This document shows, one piece after another, positions 15,628-23,317 of a stretch of DNA of 29,766 bases; position 1 is the stretch's first letter; each line of letters starts with the position of its first letter. The stretch is from Candidatus Schekmanbacteria bacterium RIFCSPLOWO2_02_FULL_38_14. GTDB taxonomy: Bacteria > Schekmanbacteria > GWA2-38-11. The stretch covers positions 1-29,766 of the forward strand of contig MGDH01000020.1 in NCBI GenBank assembly GCA_001790855.1, written 5' to 3'. A program made the translations under genes and the position numbers. A model generated the notes under the pieces. The model searched no databases, was not told the origin of the DNA, and saw only the letters and a list, made by a program, of their open reading frames with translations.

Positions 15628-16128
15628 TCAGGCTAGAGTTGATTCATGGTCGCTGAGTTTTTTATATAATTTAACGTTTGCCCGTCTGAGTTTTGATGAA
15701 AGAAGTATTGCAATATTGTAGAGCAACTTGAATCCGAGTTTCTTGTTCCTGTGGATCAAAGCGTCAAAATCATGTTTGAATATTCCGAGAATCTGGGCAT
15801 CACCATCTGCAATTACATGGACCGAACGTGGTTCGTTTCCAAAAAGAGACATTTCTCCGAATACTTCTCCTTCTTCTATCTTCTCAAGAATTTCCCCTTT
15901 TCCCCCAACAGAACCTAAGACGACATATGCATTCCCCTTTTTTATTATGTATATTGCTAGTCCGGGCTCTTTGCTTTGAATAATGATTTCTCCATCTTTG
16001 TATTCTCTCAGATGGGTTATCATTTCCAGTTCATTTATTTCTTTGTTGGTGAGATTTTTTAGCAACGGATTGTGTTTTGAAAAATTTATAAGCCCCTTTA
16101 ATTTTTCTTTAGAGCCAAATAATGGCAT
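15628..16128 (-). CDS. Cyclic-nucleotide-binding domain protein without DNA-binding domain
   Basis: Protein of 166 residues consisting mainly of one cNMP-binding beta-barrel (residues ~20-140). The phosphate-binding cassette is present as GEVFGEMSLFGNEPRSVHV, with F90-G91-E92 and R101-S102. These residues suit cAMP or cGMP binding, whereas many bacterial homologues have lost them. No helix-turn-helix follows; the C-terminus is a short helix rich in Lys and Arg. It is therefore a sensor or adaptor, not a Crp-type transcription factor, and may act on the permease encoded five bases downstream. It is the first gene of the operon ending at 10986. Confidence 0.82.
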   Translation of the reverse strand: MPLFGSKEKLKGLINFSKHNPLLKNLTNKEINELEMITHLREYKDGEIIIQSKEPGLAIYIIKKGNAYVVLGSVGGKGEILEKIEEGEVFGEMSLFGNEPRSVHVIADGDAQILGIFKHDFDALIHRNKKLGFKLLYNIAILLSSKLRRANVKLYKKLSDHESTLA

Positions 16129-16230
16129 TCTCTATTTTCTCCTTGTATACAATTTAGAGTTTAACTATATAAGAAAATTCAAGTCAACAGATATTTAAGG
16201 TTACTTAGAAATAGATTTTCAGTAACACTT

Positions 16231-16251
16231 ATAGCTGATAGCTAATAGCTA
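16231..16251 (+). repeat. 7-bp tandem repeat ATAGCTG/ATAGCTA
   Basis: Three units (ATAGCTG, ATAGCTA, ATAGCTA) lie immediately upstream of the ATG at 16256 and occupy the place where a ribosome site would be expected. The period matches the coding repeat at 3614-3641 but the sequence differs. Confidence 0.7.
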
Positions 16252-16255
16252 ATTT

Positions 16256-17209
16256 ATGAATCTCAAACAAAAAGATACTCTAATATATTTTAAATCTGAG
16301 AGTCTTTCCAGAGCAGGACTTGGAACCCATGCCTTCTGCAGCAGAAAAGGTGGTTTAAGCAGTCCACCTTTTAATTCACTCAATCTGAGTTATAATGTTG
16401 GAGACAGGAATGATATAGTTTCTGAAAACTACAAAATTGTCGGAGAAAAGCTTGGAATAAACCACGAGCATTTTATAACAGTTAATCAGTCTCATGGAGA
16501 CGGGATACTGATAATTGATGAGTTTCCTGAAAATCTGAAAGAGTTTGCTATTAAAACAAAAAATTTGGGAAATGATGCATTAATTACAAATAAGCCTTTA
16601 ATCCCTATAGGAATCCTCACTGCTGATTGCCAACCGATAATGTTTCTTGACAGGAAAAATAGAGCCATTGGAATCGCACATGCAGGATGGAGGGGGACGG
16701 TTTTACGGATTGGACAGAAGGTATTTGGAGAAATGAAGAAACTTTACGGGACAAATCCCAATGATTGCCTGATTGCTTTTGGCCCATCAATCAGGCAATG
16801 TTGCTATGAAGTAGGGGAAGAAGTTATTGAAAGTTTAAAGAAGGAATTTTCAAACTGGGAAAACTTCGTTACGCAAAAAACATTTATGCCTCAACACGAC
16901 ACAAAAGATAATGGGAATACCCCTTCCTCACCCCCCTTTAGTAAAGGTATAATCCCCCTTAGTCCCCCTTTATTAAAGGGGGATTTAGGGGGATTTTCTG
17001 AGAGAAGAAAATCTAAATGGAATTTTTCTTTAGATGACCTAAACCTTTTTCAGATGACTGAAATCGGAATCCCGCTTAAGAATATTTCAAAAATCAACCT
17101 ATGCACAAGTTGTAATAATTATTTGTTTTTTTCTTACAGGAGAGAAAAAGGAGTCACTGGAAGATGTTTGTCTTTTATAATGCTGAACGGGGATAAGGAT
17201 AATCTCTAA
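16256..17209 (+). CDS. pgeF: Peptidoglycan editing factor / multi-copper polyphenol oxidase family (PgeF/YfiH)
   Basis: Cytosolic protein of 317 residues. The zinc-site residues of the family are present: H80 (NQSHGDG), C125 (TADCQP) and H142 (AHAGWRGT), plus GPSIRQCCYEVG. Family members act as purine nucleoside phosphorylases or adenosine deaminases, and in E. coli PgeF prevents misincorporation of L-Ser into peptidoglycan precursors. Typical length is 240-260 residues. The excess is partly explained by residues ~221-248 (NTPSSPPFSKGIIPLSPPLL and on), encoded by a palindromic repeat at 16915-16995. The insertion precedes the conserved FSLDDLNLFQMTEIGI segment and keeps the frame, and no catalytic residue is lost. 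No Shine-Dalgarno site is seen. Confidence 0.88.
   Translation: MNLKQKDTLIYFKSESLSRAGLGTHAFCSRKGGLSSPPFNSLNLSYNVGDRNDIVSENYKIVGEKLGINHEHFITVNQSHGDGILIIDEFPENLKEFAIKTKNLGNDALITNKPLIPIGILTADCQPIMFLDRKNRAIGIAHAGWRGTVLRIGQKVFGEMKKLYGTNPNDCLIAFGPSIRQCCYEVGEEVIESLKKEFSNWENFVTQKTFMPQHDTKDNGNTPSSPPFSKGIIPLSPPLLKGDLGGFSERRKSKWNFSLDDLNLFQMTEIGIPLKNISKINLCTSCNNYLFFSYRREKGVTGRCLSFIMLNGDKDNL
16915..16995 (+). repeat. Palindromic dispersed repeat, in-frame copy 2, with an extra half unit
   Basis: A full unit at 16951-16995 reads AATCCCCC, TTAG, TCCCCCTTTA, then TTAAAGGGGGA, TTTA, GGGGGATT. It is preceded by a partial unit at about 16915-16948 (CACCCCCCTTTAGTAAAGGT). The full unit matches copy 1 at 3945-3988 in orientation, length and layout. 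It lies in frame in pgeF. Confidence 0.85.
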
Positions 17210-17237
17210 AAGGGTTCAAGGATTCGAGGGGTCAAGT
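17209..17237 (+). repeat. Probable dispersed repeat, GGGTTCAAGGATTCGAGGGG type
   Basis: Right after the pgeF stop lies AAAAGGGTTCAAGGATTCGAG followed by GGGTCAAGTG, built from GGxTTCxAG-like units. Similar strings recur in genomes of uncultured bacteria. Only one copy is in the window, so the label rests on its internal periodicity. Confidence 0.4.
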
Positions 17238-17335
17238 GTAAAAAAGGTAAAAAGTAAATTACCCCATGCTTCCGCACGGGGGTTTCAGGTTTTATTTTTG
17301 CTAAATATATGGTGAACAAATAAGCAAAGGGAAAA

Positions 17336-17464
17336 ATGGAATATAACTCTATGCAAAAATTATCATGCAAAATAATCGCTGGTGCAAAACCCTTTGAAGC
17401 GTTTAAAAATATCATTGATGATGAGTTGAAAAAAGCAGAGAGTGAGAAGAAGGGTGGATTTTGA
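17336..17464 (+). pseudogene. Remnant resembling the C-terminus of a DsbA-like thioredoxin-fold protein
   Basis: The frame reads CKIIAGAKPFEAFKNIIDDE and then LKKAESEKKGGF before a TGA. An ending of the form G-A-x-P-F-x-x-F-x-x-I-I-x-x-E-L-K-K is characteristic of secreted thiol-disulfide oxidoreductases of the DsbA/Thioredoxin_4 type. No thioredoxin CXXC core precedes it, because a TAA lies in frame at 17321-17323. I read it as a leftover of a deleted gene. It could also be a chance frame or a small unrelated peptide. Confidence 0.35.
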
Positions 17465-17506
17465 GATTGCCACGCTCCTGTTAGTCGCTCGCAATGACAG
17501 GCGATA
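17462..17506 (+). repeat. Dispersed repeat GAGATTGCCACGCTCCTG...CGCTCGCAATGACAGG
   Basis: This string, with GATTGCCACG at one end and CGCAATGACAGGCG at the other, is of a kind commonly scattered through genomes of deltaproteobacteria and related uncultured lineages. It begins at the TGA of the upstream remnant and ends within ten bases of the GH57 stop codon. Only one copy is in the window; the claim of dispersal is from recollection of such elements. Confidence 0.5.
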
Positions 17507-17512
17507 TGACTA

Positions 17513-20071
17513 TTATGGCCAGAATCTTGGAAGCTCAATTAATTCTTTTTCAAAAGGTTTTAGCTGGTCTCTAAATCTGTCAGTATTTAAATTCAATTCT
17601 TCAGCAAGCTTTAATATCATATTAATCAGTTCGTACTTGTCAGTATCTTTTTCCTTTAAAACAAAAGGGTCAATCAAACCCGGGAGTTTTTTTCCCAAAA
17701 ATTCAAATAATAAATTTTGAGAATTTGTCATTGAAGGATTCAGAGAAATGCTTTTTAGAACTCCGAGAAATGATTTTATAGAAATACATTTATCCTTTCC
17801 ATGAGTTTCCGTCAATTCAAAAATTTTATTTTCAAAAACTAAAGAAAACTTCTCACTTATCTTCCTTGTGTCAAGATTGAGATCTAATTTGCGGGCAGTT
17901 TCAGTCAACTCTTTTAACTTTTTTGGGCTATTTGTATCAGGGTTTTTTAGAAAATCATCAGTTTCTTTTAATAAATTTAACGAGAAAGTATATTCAAGAG
18001 AGGCTTTAATTGCAGGGGAAATTGTGATTTTGTTCTCTAAAAGAGTATTGAAGAGGATTAAATTATTTTCAAAAATCTCTGTGATTTCTTTTCTTAATGG
18101 GGCTACTTTTTGAGCTGCTATTTTAAGCAGAAGTTTTCCTCTTTCATCAGGCAGTATATCTTTTATTTCCAGTGGTGATATTTTAAAAAGCTTGAATATC
18201 TGTGATTCAACTTTTTCAACTGAATATTTTAAAATTTCTCCAAATATTTCTTTCAGGTTAAGAAATTCTTTTTCACTCTTAACCTCAATAAGATAATCTC
18301 TTATATCGAGTTCATCTTTCTGTATACAGATAAACAGGTATGATGTTGTTTCTTGCAACCCTATGCTTTCTGCTCTAACTCTTCCGAGAATATATTTATA
18401 CTGTTCCTTCTTATGGAATATTATTTCTTCTGCTTTGAGTGTGTAACCATATAATTCATCAATACTGTTATCTCCAAAGAAAACGTGGCTGACAACAAGT
18501 TGATGAGCTATTTTTCTCAAGGTGTCAAAATAGGGATTTGTTTCTGAAAGAAATATATTTTTCCCAGATATTTTTGTCTGATTTCCGGCTGCTTTTTCTA
18601 ATTCCTTCAAAAAAGGAAGAATGAAATCAGCAGGAGTAAATTCTTTTACAAGCTCACAGGCTTTAGCTGCAAATTTTAAATTCTGTATTGCTTCAATTCC
18701 CTCTATGTCATCAAAAAACCATGCGCAGCTTGTGTGCATCTGGATAGCATATCGCTGGGATTCAAGAAGCTTTAAAACCTTTGATTTTGAAGTTCTGTCA
18801 TTTTTGTCTTTAAGGTGTTTTTCGAAAAAAAGAGAAATACTTGCTTCAGACCAGTTATTAACAATTATGTCTCCATAGTCATTCCTTGCTTCCCATGGGT
18901 CACGAATATATTTTGATGATTCTTTTTCATATACTTTGGCTAACTCATCAGCAAGGATATCAACAGCCTTTTTTAGCGGGGTTCTCCATTTCTGGTTCCA
19001 TCCTTTTATTTTGTTTATACTACAACCACAGTCTTCCTTCCATCTTTTAACTCCATGGAAGCAACTCCAAGAAGTCCCTTCACTATCATCTCCGAAATTT
19101 AACTCAACTTCAAACTCCGGAGGAGAGATTTTAAGGAAATTGGAATAATTGGTTATAATTAAATTTTGGTTCCTGGCTTCTTTCTTGAAAAAATAGGCGA
19201 TGCACATATCCCCGAATGGTTCGTGATGGCCATATGATTCTCCATCTGTGCAAATATTTATCAGACAGGAATTCTTAAAATCTTTTGGGATTGCTTCCTT
19301 TATTTTTGAGACAAGAAAGTTTGCATTTTTTAAAAGGTGTTCAAAAGCTATAGCCTTTGAGATATCTTTTTGATAGAAAATAACCGCCAGAGATTTATCA
19401 GCAGGGATAGCCCTTTTAGAATAGACTTTGTAAGTTCTGGTTGTGTCTATATTCCCGTTTCTTGCATCTGTCCATTCTCCGTCAGGAATTTTCCTTATTC
19501 TTAAAGCCTGATAAGGTGATAAAATTGAAAAATTTATTCCCTGCTCTATCAGGCACTCAACAGTTTCGCTGTTAATGGCTGCTTCAGGAAGCCAGATTCC
19601 TTCTGGTTCCCGTTTAAATCTTTTTATGAAATCTTTCTTTCCCCATAGAATCTGAGTTGTTTTGTCTCTTCTTGGTATTAACGGCATAATTACGTGATTA
19701 TAGACCTGAGCAATTGCATTTCCTTTGCCATTATTTTCAACCTGACTAACCCTGTCAGCTTCAATTATTTTTTTATATGTTTCAGGATATTTCCGTTCAA
19801 GCCAGGATGCAAGAGTGGGTCCAATATTAAAGCTTAAAAATTGAAAATTATTTACTATATCAAGAACTTTACCTTTGCTATCCAGCACCCTTGAAGCAGT
19901 ATTAGTTTTATAACATTCTTCGTGAATACGTTCATTCCAGTCGTGATAAGGGAATGCAGATGGTTGTACTTCGATGGTTCCAAGGAATGGATTTTCCCTT
20001 GGTGGCTGATAAAAATGACCGTGGATTACAACATAAACTTTTTTTTCTAACTGCTTTAAATCCTCTGGCAC
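17513..20071 (-). CDS. GH57-family glycoside hydrolase with DUF3536 C-terminal domain
   Basis: Soluble protein of 852 residues without a signal peptide. The N-terminal GH57 barrel shows HGHFYQPPREN (17-27), the usual H-x-H-x-P-type opening, EGIWLPEAA (157-165), whose Glu residues include the expected nucleophile, and TDGESYGHHEPFGD (275-288) with the expected acid/base Asp. The last ~500 residues match the layout of the helical DUF3536 extension. GH57 members act on alpha-glucans (amylases, branching enzymes, 4-alpha-glucanotransferases); this DUF3536 subgroup has no proven substrate, and intracellular glycogen-like glucan is my inference. The start is GTG at 20071, with GAGGA upstream. It is monocistronic. 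Confidence 0.85.
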   Translation of the reverse strand: MPEDLKQLEKKVYVVIHGHFYQPPRENPFLGTIEVQPSAFPYHDWNERIHEECYKTNTASRVLDSKGKVLDIVNNFQFLSFNIGPTLASWLERKYPETYKKIIEADRVSQVENNGKGNAIAQVYNHVIMPLIPRRDKTTQILWGKKDFIKRFKREPEGIWLPEAAINSETVECLIEQGINFSILSPYQALRIRKIPDGEWTDARNGNIDTTRTYKVYSKRAIPADKSLAVIFYQKDISKAIAFEHLLKNANFLVSKIKEAIPKDFKNSCLINICTDGESYGHHEPFGDMCIAYFFKKEARNQNLIITNYSNFLKISPPEFEVELNFGDDSEGTSWSCFHGVKRWKEDCGCSINKIKGWNQKWRTPLKKAVDILADELAKVYEKESSKYIRDPWEARNDYGDIIVNNWSEASISLFFEKHLKDKNDRTSKSKVLKLLESQRYAIQMHTSCAWFFDDIEGIEAIQNLKFAAKACELVKEFTPADFILPFLKELEKAAGNQTKISGKNIFLSETNPYFDTLRKIAHQLVVSHVFFGDNSIDELYGYTLKAEEIIFHKKEQYKYILGRVRAESIGLQETTSYLFICIQKDELDIRDYLIEVKSEKEFLNLKEIFGEILKYSVEKVESQIFKLFKISPLEIKDILPDERGKLLLKIAAQKVAPLRKEITEIFENNLILFNTLLENKITISPAIKASLEYTFSLNLLKETDDFLKNPDTNSPKKLKELTETARKLDLNLDTRKISEKFSLVFENKIFELTETHGKDKCISIKSFLGVLKSISLNPSMTNSQNLLFEFLGKKLPGLIDPFVLKEKDTDKYELINMILKLAEELNLNTDRFRDQLKPFEKELIELPRFWP

Positions 20072-20276
20072 AATGTTTTCCTCAGTAATTTTTCAGTTTT
20101 ATTCAGATGTTAAAGCCTTTATAAAATTCAATACAAAATAAAATCTAAATGAATAAATGAAACTTTTTGATATTTGATAATTTGACATTCATTTGTTGGG
20201 TTTGTTTCATTGATTACAGGCTAAATCCTGCGGTTGCCACTTTTTTCAAACGGGGGAAATTGCCTTACTGTATAAA

Positions 20277-21275
20277 TCACTGACTAAGACTTTCACTTTT
20301 AATAATTTCATCAAGTGTTCCAAATTTATCACGGTTTGTAAAAAAGAAAATAGCTCCAATAATTACAGCAAACCAGAGAGTGCATGCCCTGATTATGAAA
20401 GTTGCAGCTACTGCTATTGGTCTTAATACTTTTAACAGAATAAGAATTCCAGTCATGCTGGTTTCTGTTGTTCCGATTCCTCCCGGCAACATACTCAGGG
20501 CGCCGACAATGGTGGCAAAAGAATAAATGAAGGCAGAATTGAAGCAGGAAACCTGGCTTTTTAAACCGAGGAGAACAAGATAAAAAGCAAGACATTCACA
20601 AAACCAGGATAAAATGCTTATAATAGTAGGAAAGAAGAGGTTTTTCAAAGCCAGCAGACTTGAGGCGCTTTCATAAGCCCTTTCTACTTTTACTGCATGT
20701 TTTGAAACTAAGGGCAATTTTTCAACTACAGTTATTATTTTTAAAAACAGGGGTTCAATTCCAAGAACGATAATGATTCCAAAAATTACCAGGATAGTAA
20801 AAGTTAATATCTTTATGCCAAAGTGAAGAGAGTAGGCTCCTGCAGCAGCAATAGCACATAAGCCCAAAAGGTCTGTTACCCTTTCAGCAAGGATTATTGG
20901 CGAGGATTTCGTAATAGGTGTTAAATTTATTTTTTTTAGAAGATAAGACTTCAGCACTTCTCCAAATTTCCCGGGCGTAACCGCCATAATGAGTCCTGAC
21001 ATAAAAATTATAAAACTGTTTTTCTTATCAACAGGGATTTTAAGAATCTTAAGGTAATGGTCCCATTTCCAGAATCTTAAAAGATAATTAAGAAAAACCA
21101 AGAAAAGTATTAAGGGGAAATAAAACCAAGAGAATTTTTTGAATGCTGATAACAGATTTGTAAAATCAGCATAAACTGTGAGAACTGCAAATACTAGGGC
21201 AGATAGAATTAGAGAAAATAAAAATTTAAATTTTAAATTATTGCTGAATCCCATAAATCTTGGCTTGACCTTCAA
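20277..21275 (-). CDS. Flippase-like/LPG-synthase-TM family integral membrane protein (UPF0104)
   Basis: Protein of 332 residues with about eight helices. The family segments are visible: SGLIMAVTPGKFGEVLKSYL, PIILAERVTDLLGL and GALSMLPGGIGTTETSMTGI. This domain is the membrane half of lysyl-phosphatidylglycerol synthases and also occurs alone beside glycan and lipid genes, where it is proposed to move or modify lipids. The soluble MprF aminoacyl-transferase domain is absent. The reading from 21275 uses a TTG start; the ATG at 21254 (MGFSNNLKFKF) fits about as well, and neither has a good ribosome site. The promoter of the divergent gene sits inside its 5' end. Confidence 0.85.
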   Translation of the reverse strand: MKVKPRFMGFSNNLKFKFLFSLILSALVFAVLTVYADFTNLLSAFKKFSWFYFPLILFLVFLNYLLRFWKWDHYLKILKIPVDKKNSFIIFMSGLIMAVTPGKFGEVLKSYLLKKINLTPITKSSPIILAERVTDLLGLCAIAAAGAYSLHFGIKILTFTILVIFGIIIVLGIEPLFLKIITVVEKLPLVSKHAVKVERAYESASSLLALKNLFFPTIISILSWFCECLAFYLVLLGLKSQVSCFNSAFIYSFATIVGALSMLPGGIGTTETSMTGILILLKVLRPIAVAATFIIRACTLWFAVIIGAIFFFTNRDKFGTLDEIIKSESLSQ

Positions 21276-21293
21276 AAGAGCTGTTGCTATAAA
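21265..21293 (+). promoter_or_regulatory. Promoter for the lipoprotein-like gene
   Basis: TTGACC (21265-21270), a 17-bp spacer and TATAAA (21288-21293). The predicted start near 21300 is 30 nt before the ATG at 21330. The -35 box lies within the first codons of the divergent flippase-like gene if its TTG start is used. Confidence 0.6.
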
Positions 21294-21329
21294 CTAATCT
21301 AATTTGTTTGTATAGGATTCGGAACTAAA

Positions 21330-22097
21330 ATGCAACCCATTAAAAGATGTTTGCTTTTAAAGAAAATTTTGAAGGATATAAGGTCTAATAAGAAAAAAGC
21401 TGTTGCTTTTATCCTTTTATTTTTGTTTTTGAATTCTTCATGTGGCTCAAGCAAGTACAGATATCTTGCCCTTAGTCCTCTTGAACAGACTCAGAGAAAG
21501 GCTTATGAAGATTATGAATCTGTCAAGAATGATGACATTGAGATAAGAGTTGCGAGAAGACTTCCTGATTTAATTCTTAAATCTTTAAAGACTTTAAAAA
21601 ACGAGAATGAATATCAGGAAGCAAAGAGTGTTCTGAAAAGAATCAAAAAGGCAAATTATACAATTTTTTTATTAAGTGTGGTAAACGACAAGAATAAAAA
21701 AATTGTAATTGATCCACAAAAGCTGGTTTTAAAATTCTTTGGAGAATTAACTGAGAAAGAATTTAATCCGGTGAAACAGAAAGATTTCTATGATCTTACA
21801 AAAATAAAAGCAGATGGCACAGATAATTTGAACCCTAATTTTCTTATATCTTCCAAACCAACAGAAATCAGCGGGAATAAAGAGTTTTTTTTAGTTTTTC
21901 CGTATGAGATTAATGATGAACACATGACCAGAATTACCTTGAAAGATGTTTTAATTGATGAAAAAGAATATAATTTTGAATATTTCTTTTACAGCGCTAA
22001 TAAATACGAAAAGGCAAAAAGGATGGCTCAGTATACCGGAATGGTTATGGGTGGAGTCGCTCTGATTGTAGTCGGCATATCTGCATACACTAACTAA
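21330..22097 (+). CDS. Putative lipoprotein or exported protein with C-terminal helix, unknown function
   Basis: Protein of 255 residues that I do not recognise. A basic N-terminus with 11 Lys/Arg among the first 23 residues is followed by a hydrophobic run AVAFILLFLFLNSSCGSS. The LNSSC resembles a lipobox but lacks the usual residue at -3, so lipidation at Cys38 is uncertain. Residues ~40-105 look helical and charged (LEQTQRKAYEDYESV); 110-220 is likely beta-rich. A glycine-rich hydrophobic C-terminus (TGMVMGGVALIVVGISAY) could be a second membrane anchor. If both ends are embedded, the middle would face the periplasm. It is monocistronic with its own promoter and converges on the GT4 gene seven bases away. 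Confidence 0.6.
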   Translation: MQPIKRCLLLKKILKDIRSNKKKAVAFILLFLFLNSSCGSSKYRYLALSPLEQTQRKAYEDYESVKNDDIEIRVARRLPDLILKSLKTLKNENEYQEAKSVLKRIKKANYTIFLLSVVNDKNKKIVIDPQKLVLKFFGELTEKEFNPVKQKDFYDLTKIKADGTDNLNPNFLISSKPTEISGNKEFFLVFPYEINDEHMTRITLKDVLIDEKEYNFEYFFYSANKYEKAKRMAQYTGMVMGGVALIVVGISAYTN

Positions 22098-22103
22098 AGT
22101 CAA

Positions 22104-23312
22104 TCAGGCTGTAATTTTAAACATAGGAAGATAGTATTTTTCAACTATTCTGTCCCAATTATACTCTATTTCAACTTTTTGTCTTGCTGCGATTCCCATC
22201 CTGTAGCACAAATCAGGTTTTTCTAAAAGCAGTTCAATTTTGGAAGCCAATTCGTCAGAATTTTCTGGAGAAAAAAGAAAACCATTACAGCCATCATCTA
22301 TGATGCTCAGAAGACCTCCAACCTTTGAAGCTATTACAGGTTTTCCGCAAGCCATCGCTTCAACAGCAACAATTCCAAATGGTTCCAGCCAGATTGAAGG
22401 GACAATACAAATATCTGCTTTATGGTAGAGGTTTGGGAGTTCTTTTTGTGTTAGCCAACCTGTTGATTCTATGAATGGCTCTTCAAACTTTTTCTCTGTT
22501 GTGACAAGTAGTTTAAATATCTTGCCTTTATCGTGTAGTTTCTTGCAGGCTCTAAGCAGGACATTGAAACCTTTTTGAGGGTCATCAATTCTTCCTGACA
22601 TCAGGATTATCGGTATGTCTGATGTTATTTTATTATCACTAGGCTTAAAAAGAGTGGTATCCACACCAGAAGGAATTACCATACAACTCTTGTTATACTT
22701 TGATGCAATCTCCTTTATAAACTCGTTATAAACTATAATTTTGCCAGCACTCTTTAATCCTTCTTTTATAATTCCTGAAAATCCGGGAAGAAAAGCCAGA
22801 GATGTAAGAAAAGTATGTGCAGCCATCCTTGGCTTGTACTTTAAAAGCCACATGGTGGTGCACCTGAGACAATAAAGCGGAGTGTCAAGAAAGCAGTGAA
22901 GACAAATTGAACCATCTTTAAAGAATGTTCCGTAGTCTTTTATGCAGAAGCTGTCATATGTATAAAACCTTAAAATCGGATTATATTTGCCCAATGCCCT
23001 GACAACATATGGCTTTATATGCTCACCATCAGCAATGAATACATAGTCCGGGGAGAATTTCTCTAACGCTTTTTTGATTTTTATTGGAACATGGAAGAAA
23101 TTGTAATTGAAGCGATTGAATGGAATCAGTTCAATATTCAAAGGAATCGGTTCAAGGATTTCTCCTCTCGGATAGTATCTTGTAAAATGAGGGACAAAGA
23201 GTTTTACTTCATGGAATTTTGCAATTCTTGAAAAAACCTCTTTCAAATCTACTCTGGAACCTCCGTCAGGGGGCCAGTTGAAAAGTAAATCTACTACAGC
23301 TATTTTTGACAT
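22104..23312 (-). CDS. GT4-family glycosyltransferase with a four-cysteine insert
   Basis: GT-B glycosyltransferase of 402 residues. The N-terminal loop FNWPPDGGSRVDL is followed by a C-terminal domain with MSGRIDDPQKGFNVLL, PSIWLEPFGIVAVEAMACG (EX7E motif) and IASKVGGLLSIIDDG. In the first domain C137-X2-C140-X7-C148-X2-C151 (CLHCFLDTPLYCLRC) could bind zinc; similar Cys clusters occur in a subset of GT4 proteins. It starts five bases after the lon stop and so is the third gene of the rpoZ-lon operon. Its acceptor is unknown. Confidence 0.85.
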   Translation of the reverse strand: MSKIAVVDLLFNWPPDGGSRVDLKEVFSRIAKFHEVKLFVPHFTRYYPRGEILEPIPLNIELIPFNRFNYNFFHVPIKIKKALEKFSPDYVFIADGEHIKPYVVRALGKYNPILRFYTYDSFCIKDYGTFFKDGSICLHCFLDTPLYCLRCTTMWLLKYKPRMAAHTFLTSLAFLPGFSGIIKEGLKSAGKIIVYNEFIKEIASKYNKSCMVIPSGVDTTLFKPSDNKITSDIPIILMSGRIDDPQKGFNVLLRACKKLHDKGKIFKLLVTTEKKFEEPFIESTGWLTQKELPNLYHKADICIVPSIWLEPFGIVAVEAMACGKPVIASKVGGLLSIIDDGCNGFLFSPENSDELASKIELLLEKPDLCYRMGIAARQKVEIEYNWDRIVEKYYLPMFKITA

Positions 23313-23317
23313 TCTGG

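Larger units (their letters stand above)
17210..17512. other. 303-bp intergenic region: repeats plus a small gene remnant
   Basis: The gap between pgeF (stop about 17209) and the GH57 gene (stop 17513), which are convergent, holds two dispersed-repeat strings at its two ends (17209-17237 and about 17462-17506). A short open frame in the middle (17336-17464) looks like the end of a decayed gene. No clear intrinsic terminator is visible. Confidence 0.6.

Noticed and set aside
17213-17237. tRNA T-arm suggested by GGGTTCAAGGATTCGA
   Set aside because: There is no acceptor stem, anticodon arm or CCA-side pairing in the surrounding 90 bases.
17206-17538. Minus-strand 110-codon frame between pgeF and the GH57 gene
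   Set aside because: It runs through the dispersed repeats, overlaps the ends of both neighbours and shows no family features.
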